This document shows positions 10,377 through 25,300 of a stretch of DNA of 64,000 nt, piece after piece. The stretch is taken from positions 19,282,361-19,346,360 of the forward strand of contig NC_134051.1 in the NCBI RefSeq assembly GCF_965140245.1. The letters run 5' to 3'. Source of the stretch: Athene noctua. Taxonomy: Eukaryota > Chordata > Aves > Strigiformes > Strigidae. The notes below the pieces were generated by a model. It made no database searches and was not told the origin of the DNA. It saw only the letters and a program-made list of their open reading frames with translations. Every line of letters begins with the position of its first letter. The first letter of the stretch is position 1. The position numbers and the translations under genes are program-made.

Positions 10377-13300
10377 GTAGCGGCTCCCGGGGGGGTGGGG
10401 AGGGGCGAGCCGGGCCGGGCCCCTCCGGTGTTACCCCTGGTGTTACCCCCGCCGTCCGTCCCGCCGTGTCCCCCCCCCACCGGACCGCAGCCCCGGGGCT
10501 GTGCTGGCGGGGGTGAGGGCGGGCGGGGCGGCGGCGAAGTACGGAGCGGCCGCCGGGGAGCTGGGAGGGAGGAGCAGGGAGGGAGCCACGGCATTTCCCC
10601 GGTGCCGCCCCGCGGGAGGCTGCTGCCGTGCCCGGTGGTGCCGAGGTTCTCTGTCCGCACCGGGGCCGAGGGCGGCGGCAAGGGCCGGCTGCCCGGGGAG
10701 GCGCCCCTGAAGCTGTGTAGCCGTGCAGCTAGCGAAGCTGTGTTGGGCAGAGTAAACTTCAAAGCACGGTCCGAGTTCCCGGGGGAGAGGGCGGGCGTTT
10801 GCCCTGAAGGCGCTTTTCACGCGGAGCCGGAGGTTCAGCCCTCGGCTTGCCTTGCTCCTGTTGTTCAACCCCTGCCCCGTTTTCGGTTTAGAGTTTGTTT
10901 ATCAAGCAGCCTACGGCGATCGCTGGAGTTACGCTGGCTAACAGTGGGGATCTGAAACATCAGTGATGTTCGAGATCCCAGGAAAAAAAGAATTGATACT
11001 TTTCAGAGTTCTTTTCCTCACCTCTGGAGGATGGGTGATGAGTTTTGTTGTCCCGTTGTGCGCGAGTGTGAATTTAACTTCTGCTCTTGCTGGCTTTTTG
11101 TTCCAACCTCTTGTTATTGGTGTAGCAGCAAGTTGTTGGGTGGCTGAGTTTGAGAGTTTACCTTTTCAAATCCGTTGTGAAACTCGTAAGTTCTACTAGA
11201 CTACAATAGCACTGTTGTCTGTGTGGAAGTGATGGGTAGAAGCTCTGGAATAAGAGCAAACAGCTCAGAGCATGTTGTGTAGCAGTAAAGCGCCCTTTGT
11301 GCGTGGTCTAAGGAACTTCAGACAGAATTCCTGTTTGCTGGGTCCTCAAGCAGAAAATATTTGAGACTAGGGTCTTGCAGAAGTTCATCAAATAGCGCAG
11401 AGGCTATTAAAAAGATGCTTGCTTAATATGGCAACAGCCAAAATTTTTAACTAGGCTTTATGTAACTTCTTAATTTAAAAAGTTCCACACATTCAACAGA
11501 TTTTTGTAAACTGTGTCTGCATGTATACACCCAGCTCAGAGAGTGACCTTTTAGCCTGTGTGTCTTCTAGAGGAAATCTTGGCGGCCTTATTTCATAATT
11601 CTTTTTTTTTTTTTTTTTTTTTTTCTCTGCTGGACAGGTTTGCTGTAAGTGTTGGTTACTGGAAGGACCCTTACATCCAGTATTTTGTGAGACAAGCCAA
11701 AGAAAGAAAAGCACCTGAAATCAATAGAGGCAAGTTGGCATGTGACTGTGAGTGCAAACGTGTTCTGAATTGGTCTTGAAGAGCACCTCGTGAAACCTCT
11801 GTATACCGGGTGTTACGGAGTGCAGCAAATATGTAAAAGGATGAGACAAGTTTTCTTCACAGTAATAATTCTGTACTGTAGTTGGCCTTTTAAATATTAT
11901 TCTTTGAATCAAAACTCTTATCCTTTGCTTTCTGTGTTCTGAGTGGAATGTCTCTGTGTGTCTTGGCGTGCAGCAATCAATACAAACCAATCAAAAATGT
12001 TGATTTGACCCAGGGCAGCAGGGTGGGTATGTCAGCTCTGGTCTCTGCTCAGTTTGAGGTGAAACTTGACTAAAACTTTAATTTACCAAAGGAATCCTGT
12101 TTTATCAGTGCATCAGACTTTGTCAGTAATGAAAAAAACACCCCAAACCAAAGACCCTTAGGTATTTTTTTAAAAGTGCATTGATATTCCTAATAATTCT
12201 ACTTCATTTTTCTTCCTAAGAAACACCATTTTTTTAAATAGATAGTTTATAAAGTTACCTAAAAATCTTAATGATCGTTAAACAGCAAGTATTATATGAA
12301 AATAATAATTTAAAAATCCTCTTTTTTTTGTTAACAGGCTATTATGCTCGTGTTCATGGAGTCAGTTATTTGATTAAAGCTTTTCTAAAGAAGACAGAAT
12401 GCAACTGCCAAATTGTTAATCTTGGTGCTGGCATGGATACCCTGTTCTGGAGATTAAAGGTAATGACAGCCGAGAGTGACAAACTTGGCTGGAGGCAGAG
12501 GTTTGTGAGTGCTGCAGCAGAGTGCCCTGCGTGGTCTGCCTCACTTCTCAGCTTCCTTACAATTAGTTTAGGTGCCTTCAAACCTCAGTGCGCGGGGCGG
12601 GGGCTGCGGTGTTCACCGGTTTTTACCAAAAAGCCTGTGACAGGGAGCTGACCTCTAGTGGACTTCCAGGAGTAGAGCTTGAACTCCACGTTGTGCTGTC
12701 CTCTTTAAGCGTTAAGGCTTCCCTTTATTTAATCCTGTATTAAAACAGGAATCAGATACCACAGCACAGAATTGTACAGACTCTATTCATCTGAATTATT
12801 TATATAAATGTGAGTTTTATATATAAATATATACATCTGTTTATATGTATGCATGTGATTCACAAAAATTCAGATTATTCAGATATTATATGATAGTATC
12901 ATTCTGAGTGAACACACTTCCAAGTCATCTTGTCTTCTCATTAGCATTTTCATTTGTAAATTTGGTTTCTGGAAGAAAGGCCGGGGAGGCCAGTTGTGTT
13001 TTGCTTGGTCACAATTCGTTGTATTTCAGTCAGTGGAAGGGAAAAAATGAAATTTTATGACATGTGAAGTTTTCTTCTTACCGGCGTTCCTATGAAAGCT
13101 GTGTTAATATACAGTTTTATTAACTTTCTTGTAACAGTGATTTTAAAAGCTAAATTGGGGCCTGTAATTCCAATTCTTTGTCCTTGCAAAGAGCAGGTGT
13201 GGTACAACTAACGGACAGAAGATGGGACCCAGTTAAGCGAGTGCTTCAGTGTTCTGACTCCTGATTTCATCTACTGTTCAGAAATTCATGAGGTTGCCAA

Positions 13301-16300
13301 GCTAGAACTAGTGCTACATCTCCATCACAAAAGGATTGCTGCATAGGGAGAAACTTGGTACTGCTTATCTCTTAGGGTGTCAGATGGTGACAACATGAAG
13401 TGAAGAGGTTTTCCCCTTTTTTGTGGTAGAGGAACACTGATGTGCTTGTAGTCTGGCTGTGGGTTTGGGGACAGATTGTGGAATGTGGTCGCTTTCTCTG
13501 TGAACCTGTTCAAAATGTTCCAGATTCCTTGCTTAGAAGAATACTCTGAAGATGCACACTAAATGTCCTAAGAGTTTCCTGGTGCTGTGTTCTTCTAGAT
13601 CCTGATAATATTTTGTTGGAATACATGTTTCAGTGATCTGGAGTCCAGGATTGCTGCATTACATAAAATGTTAAATAGTTTCCTTAATGCTTAGAGGACA
13701 TTCTGATGTCTCCCAAGTGTTTTTGTTGGTTTGGGGTTTTTTTTAAGCTGTAGGACATTAAGTTACACTACTGTTACGAATGACAGTGTAAACTAAACCA
13801 AAACTGTTTAGGACTTAAGGTTATATCTTGTCATGTGTCTGCAAAGTTTGAATGTTGCTAATTCTATGGTCTTACTCCAATTCTCAGGATGAAAATCTTC
13901 TCCCTAGAAAATATTTTGAAGTGGATTTTCCAATGATAGTTGCAAGAAAAATACACAATATCAAGTAAGTATAGTGCCTGTGTGTGTTTAGCTGCGTGAG
14001 ACTGAATGTAATTCAGCAAAATGCTATGAACTGCAAACTGCAATTATTTCATCTCTCTTCCGAGAAACTCTTCATGCTCCGGGATTTAGAGTAAAGGTTT
14101 CATTATGCAGGCAAGTCATACATGTGATGGCACAGCCACTATTCCAAACTGCAGAAGTTCGTCTATGAAAGCTTTAGAGAGGCCAAGCAGACTTTAATTA
14201 TGTAAAATATAATGGGCAGGGGAACCCTCGTGATGATTAGAGGCGATTAAGTCTTCTCTTACTGTTGAAGAAAGCAGTAAATTCCCAGGCTTGGGTGTTC
14301 AGTTAGAGAGGTAGGATGGCTGGTGCTATACGTGAGTGTTGTGTTCGATGATACGTTAAGGCTTATGGAGGATACCTGAGGAGAATGTCTGGATTTCTCT
14401 TCAGGTTGCCTCAAAACTTAAGAGTCATTGGGTATAAACTGCAACTTAGTACCAAGTCTAACTTGCAAACGTTTTTATTTCCAGTAGAGGGCAGAGGTAT
14501 TCTCTCGTCTGTTTTTAATACACGCACACACACTTATATATTAAAAAAAAATAAATCGTAAGCACACTGTTAAACAAGCTTAACTGTTCAGAGATGCTTC
14601 TTCCTTCTTCCCACAGATCAAAACCTCCCCTGTCAAAACCAATTATGGAATCCCATTCAGGGGACTCTCTTCTAATAGGTGAGTCATCTTAAAAATAAGT
14701 CAGCAATGTACTGCAGCACTTTTAAAACTTTTCTGATCATTTTGTTCTGCTATGTGGGCAGACTTTTAATGTTTGAAATGCTGTTTGGACAGAGAATTGG
14801 GAGGGAAAAGAGGCTTTTTTTCTTCTCTTACAGACTCCTGCCCATTTGTTCTGTGTCATCTTAGAAACGTCTTCTCTTGAAGTGGTTTTATTCTGCCAGA
14901 AAGTTGTTGAGGGTTTTTTTTTTTTGTCTCATATGTAGCTCAAGTTATGCTGCTAGTCATATATACTGGATTAAAGTATCTGTTGAGTGTTTCCTTTGGT
15001 CTTCTTTCTGTCTCATTAAGAGCATGGGTCTTTACATTTAGCAGACTCTTAACAGAAGAATGCAGCCTGCAAAGACCATTCTCAGGAGCCGGTGCCATTT
15101 GTTACGTGTTAGTATTAAGAGAACATTAGGTTCAGGTGCTGGGGGGTTGTATTGTCTTGGCTTACAGCCTCATTATGTTTGTGTCAGGATTGTAATTCAA
15201 AAAGCTCTTTGCTTGTGGAAAAAAAGCCTGGGTTCTGTTGAGGAATGTTTTTTGTGCCCAAATAGCAGATACTGCACTATCGTGGCTGCTTTGGACCCTT
15301 TAGGAACAGTAATTATCTGCACCTACGATGCCAATTAATTTGTGTTAGCAGATAAAACAGAGCTAGCAGTGATGAGTGGTGGGATTACAGGTACAGGTGA
15401 CTTTAATAAGCACAATTGCAGCTAAGGGTCTGGAGGGCCCTTCAGAGAGTGAGGGAGAGTCTAACTAGTGAGGAGGTGTGCTCGTGCTGCCGGTGGCAAG
15501 GTGTAGGTGCTTCACCCCAAGGCTCTTTTAGTGCTTTAACTCGGATCGGAGTACTGCCACACACTGAGTTGGTTGTGCATGTTGTGCACATTTTATTGCT
15601 GTATATTAGAGGGTCTTAACTCACCAACCTTTTAGATGTCATTCGAACGGTAGAGTTCTCCACTGTACGTTCAGGTCTTGAAAGATGAAAGCCCCATGCC
15701 CCATCTCAGAAAAAGGGCTCCCGAGCACCACTGTTTCAGCAAGGAGACTTCTTACTTCTCCTGTATACAGTGAGATATGCTGCATAAGCACTGTTAAAAA
15801 GGCACTAGCACAAGGTTGATCAGAAGGGTTTGATAGTATTTCTGTTACTGAACAGCTGTAGAGACACCTAGCAGAGCAAACCAACGGTGTATTGTAATCA
15901 GAAGCTACTAATAGCAAGTCACAGCAGTCAACAGCAATTAATGTGTCAGTGTCTGAATGTATTGGAGGGGCTTATTTCTCTAAAGCTGTTTTCCTTGTTC
16001 TTTCTCAGTGCTGGGTTTTAAATACTTTAAAGTAGCCATTTTACTATAACCCAGCTGATGTAGGCTCTACTACATCTTTGGGATGTAGCTTCATGTCCAG
16101 ATAACTTGGAGGTGGTAGAAATCTGTTGTGGAATCCCAGTTTGAACTGGCACTCGATAACCACAGGTCAGTTTGAGTGAAACCTCTGTGGGGAGCTCTCC
16201 TTTAAGGACGTATTAATGCAACTGCTTCATGTGGAAGAGCCACCAGAAGAGGCTGTGGACTAAGTAGGCAAATCAAACTGTCAGATGAATAGAGATTTCT

Positions 16301-19300
16301 TACAGGTCTAAAGGAACTTGACAATGAATTCGCTCAGCTACTAACTGGTATATACCCTCTCATTTTAAAACTGTCTTAGTACCTGAGAACTGGAAGGTGG
16401 CGGCTGTGACTCAAATGGTCTCCAGGAGAAATCCAGGGAACTACAAGCCAGTAGGACTGATGTCTCTACTGGACAGATTAGTAGAAACTAACAGACAGAC
16501 TTAGTGGAACACAGGAATAATATAATGTGTTGAGAAAGAGTCAACATGGCTTTTGTAAAGGTAAGTTACGCCTCACAAACCTATTGGAGTTCTCTGTAAG
16601 AGTCAACAGATATATTGGAAAAGGACATCCAGTTAATATCGTGCTTGAATCTAAAAAATGTGTTTTGACAGTGTCCCTTAGCAAAGTGTGCCAGAGAAAT
16701 TGCACGGTTGTTGCGGGGGGAAGGAATGGGTCTCATATGGATGAGGAGCTGGGGATGGAGGGTAGGCATATGTTGTTAATTTTCATTATGGAGAGAGATG
16801 GGGATCTGTGCTTAAGGATATGTTGCTGTTCAACACTAAGAAATGATTGGGAAAATAGAGTGATTAGTAAGTGGCAGCTTGTTGGCAAGTCCAAACTTTT
16901 CAGAGTGGTAAAGAACTGTAGAAGAATCTTGTGAAATTAGTGACTTGATGATAAATTCAATGCGGATTAATATAAAGTGATGCACATGGGTGGAAAAAAT
17001 AGTTTGTGCCTCACATGTAAATGATAGGCTGCTGGTTGATTATTGCTGCCTGCGAACAAGATCTGGGTATTATAATAAATAGATAGATGAAAACATTGAC
17101 TCAGTAATGGTCCAGAAATCCAAATCACATTTAAGAGTTCTTAGAAAAAAGATAGATGCCAGTATTGTTGTACGTGTTTGCCCTCTTTTTGCCTTTTCCC
17201 TAGGTAGCTGCTGTTGGCATCTGTGAGAGGCAGGCTACCACACTAGGGGGACCTTTGGTCTGGCCTGGTGCAGCTGTTAGATTAATGTGGTGTCCTGGGA
17301 ATACTGCCTGGCCTAGGGAGTGTAGTGGGGCATAACGAAGCTGCATTTCCAGGCAGGGAAATGTTACTTATTTCCGTGGGCTTTGGGGTGGGGATATGGT
17401 CCATGATTTTAGAACCTTGCAGAGAGAGGTTGTCGTGTGTGTGTGTGTCCCCTCGCCCCCAAATTAATTCCACACTGCTGTCGCATGTATACCAGGAAAA
17501 ATTTGTTTAGGTGCTTCGGAATTTGATTTTTGAGTTGTTGTAATATCGACTGACATGATTCTTGTTCTCTTACTGCTTTTCTTCTCACGCTAAATGTTTT
17601 CATTTCGTGAAGCTAGTGCTAATAGACAGCTTTATCAGCTTCAGGCCAACATCTGCTTTCTCCTTGCCCTTTAGACAAAGCAATGACAGTATGGCTTGCG
17701 ATTCAAGTATAGATATTTGTGGCCTCTGCCCTTGAATGCAGCAAGATGACACTTGTCAATTGAACAACTTTGTCGTTTCCTAGGGAATGTTAGATCTCCG
17801 GGGGAAAGCAGTGAATTTGTGCAGTAACTTGACATTCCTGTGGCATTATCAGGTTAAATTGTTCTCAAAGTTCAGTGGCGCTATCTGGTTTATGATGCAG
17901 TTGCCAGTGTTGGGAAGTTAGTACTCCACCTTTGCTGCCTTGCAAGTGCAAATTACACTTCAGTGAGCTATCACGTTTCATTGCCAGTCTTACATTTCTG
18001 CCCCTGTCTAGTCCAGCTTTGAGAGTTGATTATTTTAACTTCTTTTTCCCTTAATTTCCAAACTTGCTTGTGACGCAACGTGGATGTTGGGGCTGTTGCT
18101 GTCTTGGTGACTCGCGCGCCTTGCGTTGGGAATGATCCTGCTCTTGCAAGACAGACTAAATTTCTTTGTGTTTAGACACGTACCCTGTCCTGATGTAGTA
18201 AACAACCAACCTGAGTGAGACCAGGACTGTATCATGCCTTTGAGCCTGCAGAATAGCTTGTATGGGATGGTTGGTTGTAAAGCTGCCAGAGATACCTTAG
18301 GATAAAAATCCTAATGAAATCAGTTTGAGTCAATAGTATCCTGCATGCTGTTTCTTGGAAAACCTCCAAGAAATTGTTTCACTAATCTGAGAAGAGAGTA
18401 AGAAAAGAAAACTCTGCATTCTCGTAGGAGAGGAAACACTGTACTTCGTGTGCCTGTGATTCCACTTGAGCAGAGGGATTAAGGCAGTGGGTGAGTGCCT
18501 GAGGGCCACCCTAAAACAGCATTTACTTGCTGGTCGCGTGTTTCTGTAAAGACAAAAATTATTGCAGTGAGGTCAAAAGGCAACTATAAGCAACTTCTGC
18601 TACTATTCAGTCACTCCAATGTCTAAATTCAAACCACTTGTTACTTCTGTGCCAGAAGTCATGGAAAATACACCTACAGGTGGTCTGATCGGAGAGAAAC
18701 GTTCTCCATTGCATTCTGTGTGGATAACAAGCGAGCACCTCGGCTGAGAGTCTGCGCTGGGTGGATGGGGTGGGCTGCAGTGCTGGGGCTCGCTTTCCTT
18801 CTCTCCCTCACTCTCCCCTCCCTTGTATTTCTCAAATGAAATCTGAATCTGGTGTTTCTCGAACCTTCCTTTCAGACATGTACAAGAGAGAAACTTTGTA
18901 CAGAACTGAATGTGGTGAGTGTGAGCATCACAAAGAAAACCATAAGGTAGTTCCGTGCTCTAGAAAAGAACACCAGGACCAAACAACTTTGCTAAAAGCC
19001 AACAGGAAGTATTGGTGCCTGGAGAGGAATTGGCGCTTGGAACGGGGGATTTTCAGTGGATCAAGCCATGAAATGTTGCTGGCTGTGCCAGCGTCAGGGC
19101 AGTTGGCCTCAGTCACATCGAGGTGGCCCTGTTTATTTGAAAACTGCCACCGACTTGCTCATTAGTGCAGCGTGGGGGGTGCTCTCAGCCAGCCAGGAGG
19201 GAGGGCAGCAGCACTCCTGGCAGTGGCAGGGAGCTGGTGGAGTGGGCAGGGCTCTCGTCTGTGGGGAGGTCATTGTGGCAGACACCTTCAGGAGAGTAAA

Positions 19301-22300
19301 AAAAAAAAAAAAAAGTAGTTTTTTTTAGCACACACACAAAAAAAAATCCATTAAAAGAAACTTCTTGTTCATAAGAAGAACTCAATGGAGACCATGTGAC
19401 GCCACTACCAAGCGGAAACTTGCTTTTTCTTTTTCAGCTGCTCTGTAGATAGGCAGGCATTGTAAAATACATTTGCACCAACACTACTCAGTCAGGGTGG
19501 CAGCATGTTTGCAAATTTTCATACTTAAAGCATCAGACTCTGCAATAAAGTAGAAATTGGTGTCAGACGAGGACTAGCAGTACATTATCTTCTGGGGTGT
19601 TTATGGTCATACTTCGACTTTGAGCCTCCAGGCTGGGAACAATGGCAATTCCAGCTATCATCAGCTGCCATTGCCTCGCCGTGAGTGAGTGTCTGCCAGC
19701 TAAGTGTGAAGTGATGGAGCAGTTGTCAGTCTGATTTTAAAATCTCAAAGTTGTTTGCCTAGTTAAGTATGATCTCTTCATCCCTTTGACTTTATATATA
19801 AAAGAATTTTTTTAATGACATGTATAGGCCAAAGGTGGAAGCTAGGAGAAAATCTTACAAGGAAGTTTGGAAGAGGCTTAGCTTAAACTTTTTCCTCTTG
19901 CTTTTTTTCCTTTTGCCTCTCTTTGCATTTTAAAATTTTCTAGTGTAAATTACATATTTTCCCCTAAGATTTCCTTCAAGGTAAAAGTATTGCTCATAAA
20001 TGTTGGAATGTAAGAATTATGGAGATATTTAATGAGGTGCTTTCAGACATATTTAAAATACAGGATTTTTAGCAATTGTATCAGCTCGTGTATAATGTGT
20101 GTGCAGCTCTGCCTCAGTACTATCTGTGGTTGTGTTTGCCAACAACCGTCAATGGAGAGTTGAGGGAAGTTGGCAGGAAAATGTGTGGAGGAACAAGTAC
20201 ATTCTGTTTGAATGGACCAGAGAAGGAGAACCAGGCAGTCTGGATACTGGAAATGGAAGTGAAGTGATTGCATTTGGAGTAAAAGGCTTTTGAAGAGGGG
20301 AAGACAATCCATTCCTCGTCGGCCACCTTGGCCTTTTGACGGTTTCTCCTGCGAGGGGTCCGGTATTAAGGCATTAAGGATACTTGGCTTTAATATTTCT
20401 GCTGAACCAAGTCACTCCTGAAAAAACTTGTCTCATGTTTCATGTTTTCTTTCCAGCAGTTGACTTCAAATAACCAGGCTATGGCTATATGGCTGTTTAT
20501 TTTCACTTGGCCACAGCCCACATCTCCAGAAACAAGGGTCTGCTGGGCTGCACGGCTCAGCCCTGAGGATCGCCCCGGTCGCTTCCTCTGGCCATCCCCT
20601 CTCCCACCATGTCAGGGCATAACAGAAATTCTGTGGGGTTTATTCATGCATATACAGGCTTATTAAAAACAACGTTAGGAATTTTGATTGCTGAAATTTG
20701 AACCCTTTTGAAGGATGGTTTTCTAACCTGGAGTATAAGAGGTTTTGCTCTTTCCTGTTCTTCAGTGATAAAAATACTTGAATCAACATGGTGTGAGCAA
20801 GAGACATTTACTTCCACATCTGAAGTGTTTGTACTGCTTCTGTTACTGGATCACTTCATAATTGTTGTAGTTTATTTCTGGTTTTAATTAACGTACTAGT
20901 ATGTCCAAGTCAATGAAGCTGGACAAGAAGATTGCACTAATTTCATACTAATTGTGGTGACTGACGCTTACCGTGCTGTATCTCCAGACAGCAAACCAAT
21001 CGCTATATAAATACTTTCCTGTGTGTGGTGGGGGTTTTGTGTGGCTTTTTTTGATGCCATTATCATGGCCTTGATATAATAACTTAAATAGAAGGGTGTG
21101 GGAAGTCTTAAAGCTATTACAGAACATGCACATGGAAAAAAGCCTTGACTCAAAATGTTGAATCATTTTCTGCACAACTTTTTTTTTTTTCTTCTTTTTT
21201 CTTTTTTTTTTTTTTTTTTTCCCCCTGTAACTCTCTGCGCAAACTGTTCTGTTTCTGTATCTGTTAAATGTTGCTGGAAAGCCAGCTATTGTGACTTGCT
21301 GGTGCCATTTTCAAACAGTTGGTCACTTGAAAATTAAATGGAGGTACATCTTCCAGAGTGTTTGAAGCACTGCTTAATAAGATACCTTCTCCCCCCAGTT
21401 TTTTGTTTCCTCTCCCGAAATGGAAAACCCCTTTCATCCTGTCTCTTCAGCCACTTGGCTTCTCTTTCTCTCTTCACCTGGCTCTTGGCATCTGCTCTGG
21501 TGTTTGGTTCAGGAGCTGTGTGCAGCAGGGTCCTGCCTGGGGCTGTGCCAGCTGTGCTTGCGGATGCTGACTGACCCTTACAAAACCCCTTTAAACTCTC
21601 ACTCTGGGGTTTTTTTTCTTCACCGTTTAGCTTTCTTATTTTTTACTGCATGCTCTGGCACACTCATATGGTAAGTTAGAGGGGCAAATTACGTGCTGTT
21701 CGGTCTTAATGACTTCACTCTGGTGAAGCTGAAGCTGAAAGAGCAATCTGATCTATTCCTGCAGAACTTTTACGTCTTTAAGTGGGTTTGCTGCTGCACT
21801 TGTGAAATGCTTTCTGAGGGGATTGGGCTCATCTAGTGGAATTGATTGCAACTGGTTGTCAGAATTATTGATAGCAGGATGCTCATGTTGCTGCTGGCTT
21901 CCTTACAGTCTTGCTAGTATGGCAGAGTGCCTTTTGACTTTAGTATTAGTTCTCCCTTCACGTTGGAAGGCATTTACAGGAGCTTGCTGCCTGTTGTATC
22001 CCAGGGTGAATATTTGTTTCTCAGAATACCTTTCCTAATTTGACTCTACCCTTAAACGCCATCACTAGGTCATACAAAAAGCCTAAATGATAACATTTTG
22101 GCCCCCAACTCTATGTCTGATACCCATATATATTATATAGCTATAGGTGTTGTTAATTTATCTAGCTATATCTGTTGTTGATATCTGGAACCTTCTTACT
22201 CTTAACTTAGTTTTCCAGAAATCGATGTACATGTTTTTTTAATGTAGTTCCTTATGTGCATACGTTGGGCTATCTGAAAAGACAGCAAACAAAACAAAAC

Positions 22301-25300
22301 CCCCTGCCTTTAATCTTCACATTTTTCTTCTCTCTGCATTCCTCGAAACCATGGTAACGGATGGGATAACCGATCTGCATTAGAGTGGCTGCAGAGTGAG
22401 AGAGTAGGCTTGTTGCAGTCACCATCTGTAAACCACAATAATCAGGTATAAGGGAAATCAATGTTTTAAAAAGAAGAGTTTGCTGTTAATTGTTAGGTAT
22501 AACAGATCAAACTTTGTCTTCAAATTCATACATTGCTGTGTGGTTTTTTTTTTTTTTAGTTTATAATTTCAGCATCCCTCTTATTTGTAACCGTTAGTCT
22601 CTCAAAATCTTAAACTTGCAGATTCTCACAGCCTAGAGTCCAGTCGATATTCCATAGTAGGAGCAGATCTCCGTTTCTCATCAGATCTGGAGGAAAAGCT
22701 AAAGAAACATAACCTGGATATACAGTAAGATTATTATTTTTCAGCTTTTTTTTTTTTTTTTTTTTTTTTTATGAGGGCTTGTGGAAGCATACTGGTAAGA
22801 GTAAAGTCAGGCTTGGGCATACAGTATCTGCATCCAGTGCTCATTATGCTATTTCCATGGTTACCTTTTCCTGAGCCCTTTGAGCAGAAGGAATTGTTCA
22901 GACACCTCATGCAGCCTCGCTGAGCCGAGCAGGCTGGCACTGCCGTGACTGCTTGGTAGTTCCAAGTCTGAAGCAAGGTTGTTCCTTGCGTAGTCTATTC
23001 TGCAGACCGTGTTTTTGTCCTTCCTGAGAAGATCAAACATTACAGAACTATTTCCTTCTTGATCTTAAAACGCTGGGGGGGATGAAGTATGGCTTTCTGT
23101 GGCCGTGTTTCTGGTGGTGGGTTCTCTCTGGGGTGTGTGATCCTTTCGCACAAGTTAAAGCTGTGGTTGCAGGGCAGGCAGCTGTAATTCCTTCTCGCTT
23201 TCACCCCCATCCCTTGCCCTGGAGGGGATGAGCTCCCGCAGCAGCCATTTTCTGCCTCGGAGCTCATAAGAGTTTTCTCTCTCTACTTCATGAATTTAAC
23301 TCTTTAGAGATTTCTAAAAGAGTTGCCCCTTGCTTGAATTTGGTTGAAATCTAGTTAATAGAATCATAAGTTGTTCAAGGGGAATCTCTAAACTAGAGAT
23401 GTATCAAAATGTCATAAATTGCTTGTTTTAAGAGCTGGTTCAGTTGCATTTAGTTTTGATGTTGACTGATGGGCAGTACCTAGATCGGTGAGCATCCTCC
23501 ACCCCTGTTGTAAGGGCGGTACGAGTCAAGGTTTCTGGGAGCTTAGCTGGTAAAAGAAAGAATAATTCTGTCAATGTTAAATTATTTCAGAGTTTTATCT
23601 TTGTAATTATTTTCTATTGCCTCCACTTTAAACCCTTATTGTTCCCCAGACCTTTTGGTAAAGTGATTGCTGTGGAGTCCTTGGAGAACTTAACTCCGGA
23701 AGCTAATATCTGGGATTTTATTGTTCAAGCGTTAGGCTGGGGGGGGCAGGATTTAAGCTCTTAGTGGATGATGGACATACCTTTCAAATATAAGATATAT
23801 AAATAGCGGCTATCTGCCTGGGTGGGAGAGAGCATATGGGTAAGCAGAATGCATCAAATTGCCATTTAAATCTTTACACTTCTATCTCCTGAAATCTTGC
23901 CTTGCTTGCCTACATTGCTGCTCCTTGTGGAATTTCTTCTGCTTCTAGTGACTTTTCTTTTTCCTGTTCATTCTAGCAATTAAAAGAAAACTCCGTAATT
24001 CTGAGGAAGATTACTTGTGCAGATGTCTATTTTTGGGTTTTTTGTGGATGGAGGGGGAAGAGGCAATGTGCAAACTATAGATTGCGTTTTGTTAGATAAT
24101 AATATGTGAAGCTTATTTCACAGATGTTGAACAAATCTGTCTAATTAAAATTCTTCTTAGAACTTTTCTAAAGAGAAAACTTTATTTTAAATTTGTATTT
24201 TATTCCAAATTTTACTGGTCTCTAAAAGAGTGTGTATCGTGTATATAGGGTACAATTCTTCTGCAAAATTAATTTTAATATGCACTTCAGTTCACGCTAC
24301 CACAGCTCAGAGAAGACTTAGAGAATCCGTGTTCTTCTGTGTTCATCGTGTGGCTGACTTAGGGGAGATTGTCTCCTAATATCTAGTTTGTATCCATGGG
24401 AGTCCCCTGCAGTTAATTTTCATCAATTGCCAGAAAACCCAGTTCTAGTCGGCTTGAAGAAGTGATTTCATTCCGTCTTAAATCTCTAGTTCACAAAAAG
24501 GGCAGCTCTTGTAAGAAATTTTGGGGATGTGAAATTACTTGCTTGCTAATAATTCTTTACACATTTTTTTTTTTCTTTTGCTAGAAATAGTTCTCTTGTT
24601 TTTTTGTTTTAAAGTTTGCCAACGCTTCTGGTAGCAGAGTGTGTGCTGGTTTACATGACACCGCAGCAATCTGCAAATCTTTTAAAGTGGGCAGCAAGCA
24701 CCTTTCCAGTGGCGATGTTTATAAATTATGAGCAGGTAAAACAAAAATGGCATTTTTAAACCTGCTTTATTGTCATAGAAATTGCTCTCAAAAGTGGGAG
24801 TTGTGCTTGTAAAATAGTGGGCCATATTGTTTTGTAGAGACAGTGGTTTCTGCTGAATTTCTTCAGTATTGTCTTTTATCTTGTAGATCTGCTAGCTCAT
24901 TGTAAAGAATATACAGCCCTTCTGAAGGACAGTTTCTAGGCTATGTTGAACCAAAATAACTGAGACTTAATCCATATGTGGAGAAAACCATAGAATATTG
25001 GTTTAAATAAAACAGAGGAAAAAGAAACAATGCTGAATGTTAGATGTGAGTGTATAACATTATGTAATTATCTCTCTGTTCTTTGGCAAAGTGGAACAAA
25101 AAATCACATCAGCATAAACTCAGCTTCTCAGGGTGGAACTAAAATGCTGCCTCGGGGGAACTAGGTGGCTCCAGGAATTAGTAACAGGATCTTCTGAGCT
25201 GTAAATCACTGCTGGAGGGCTGAACCAAGTTGCCAACAACTTAAAGCAGAGCCAGTTTTCAGTGCCCAGCCCCAGTGTCTGCAAAGGCAGCAGCGCTGTC

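Larger units (their letters stand above)
9380..10750. promoter_or_regulatory. CpG-island bidirectional promoter of ARHGAP17 and LCMT1
   Basis: The start codons of ARHGAP17 (9652, minus) and LCMT1 (10279, plus) lie 626 bp apart inside a very GC- and CpG-rich block with no TATA box. Visible sites include an E-box CACGTG (9800-9805), tandem ETS-like CCGGATGT (9854-9861 and 9874-9881), and a ZNF143/THAP11-like ACTACCGCTCCCGG (10034-10047). There are three CCAAT boxes: 10106-10110 on the minus strand, and 10139-10143 and 10182-10186 on the plus strand. CCAAT, ETS and ZNF143-like sites are typical of divergent housekeeping promoters; the transcription start sites themselves cannot be seen. Confidence 0.85.

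Noticed and set aside
9549..10955. 468-codon plus-strand ORF across the ARHGAP17/LCMT1 promoter
   Set aside because: It lies in a CpG island where stop codons are scarce, reads antisense through ARHGAP17 exon 1 and through LCMT1 exon 1 out of frame, and is Pro/Arg/Ala/Gly filler.
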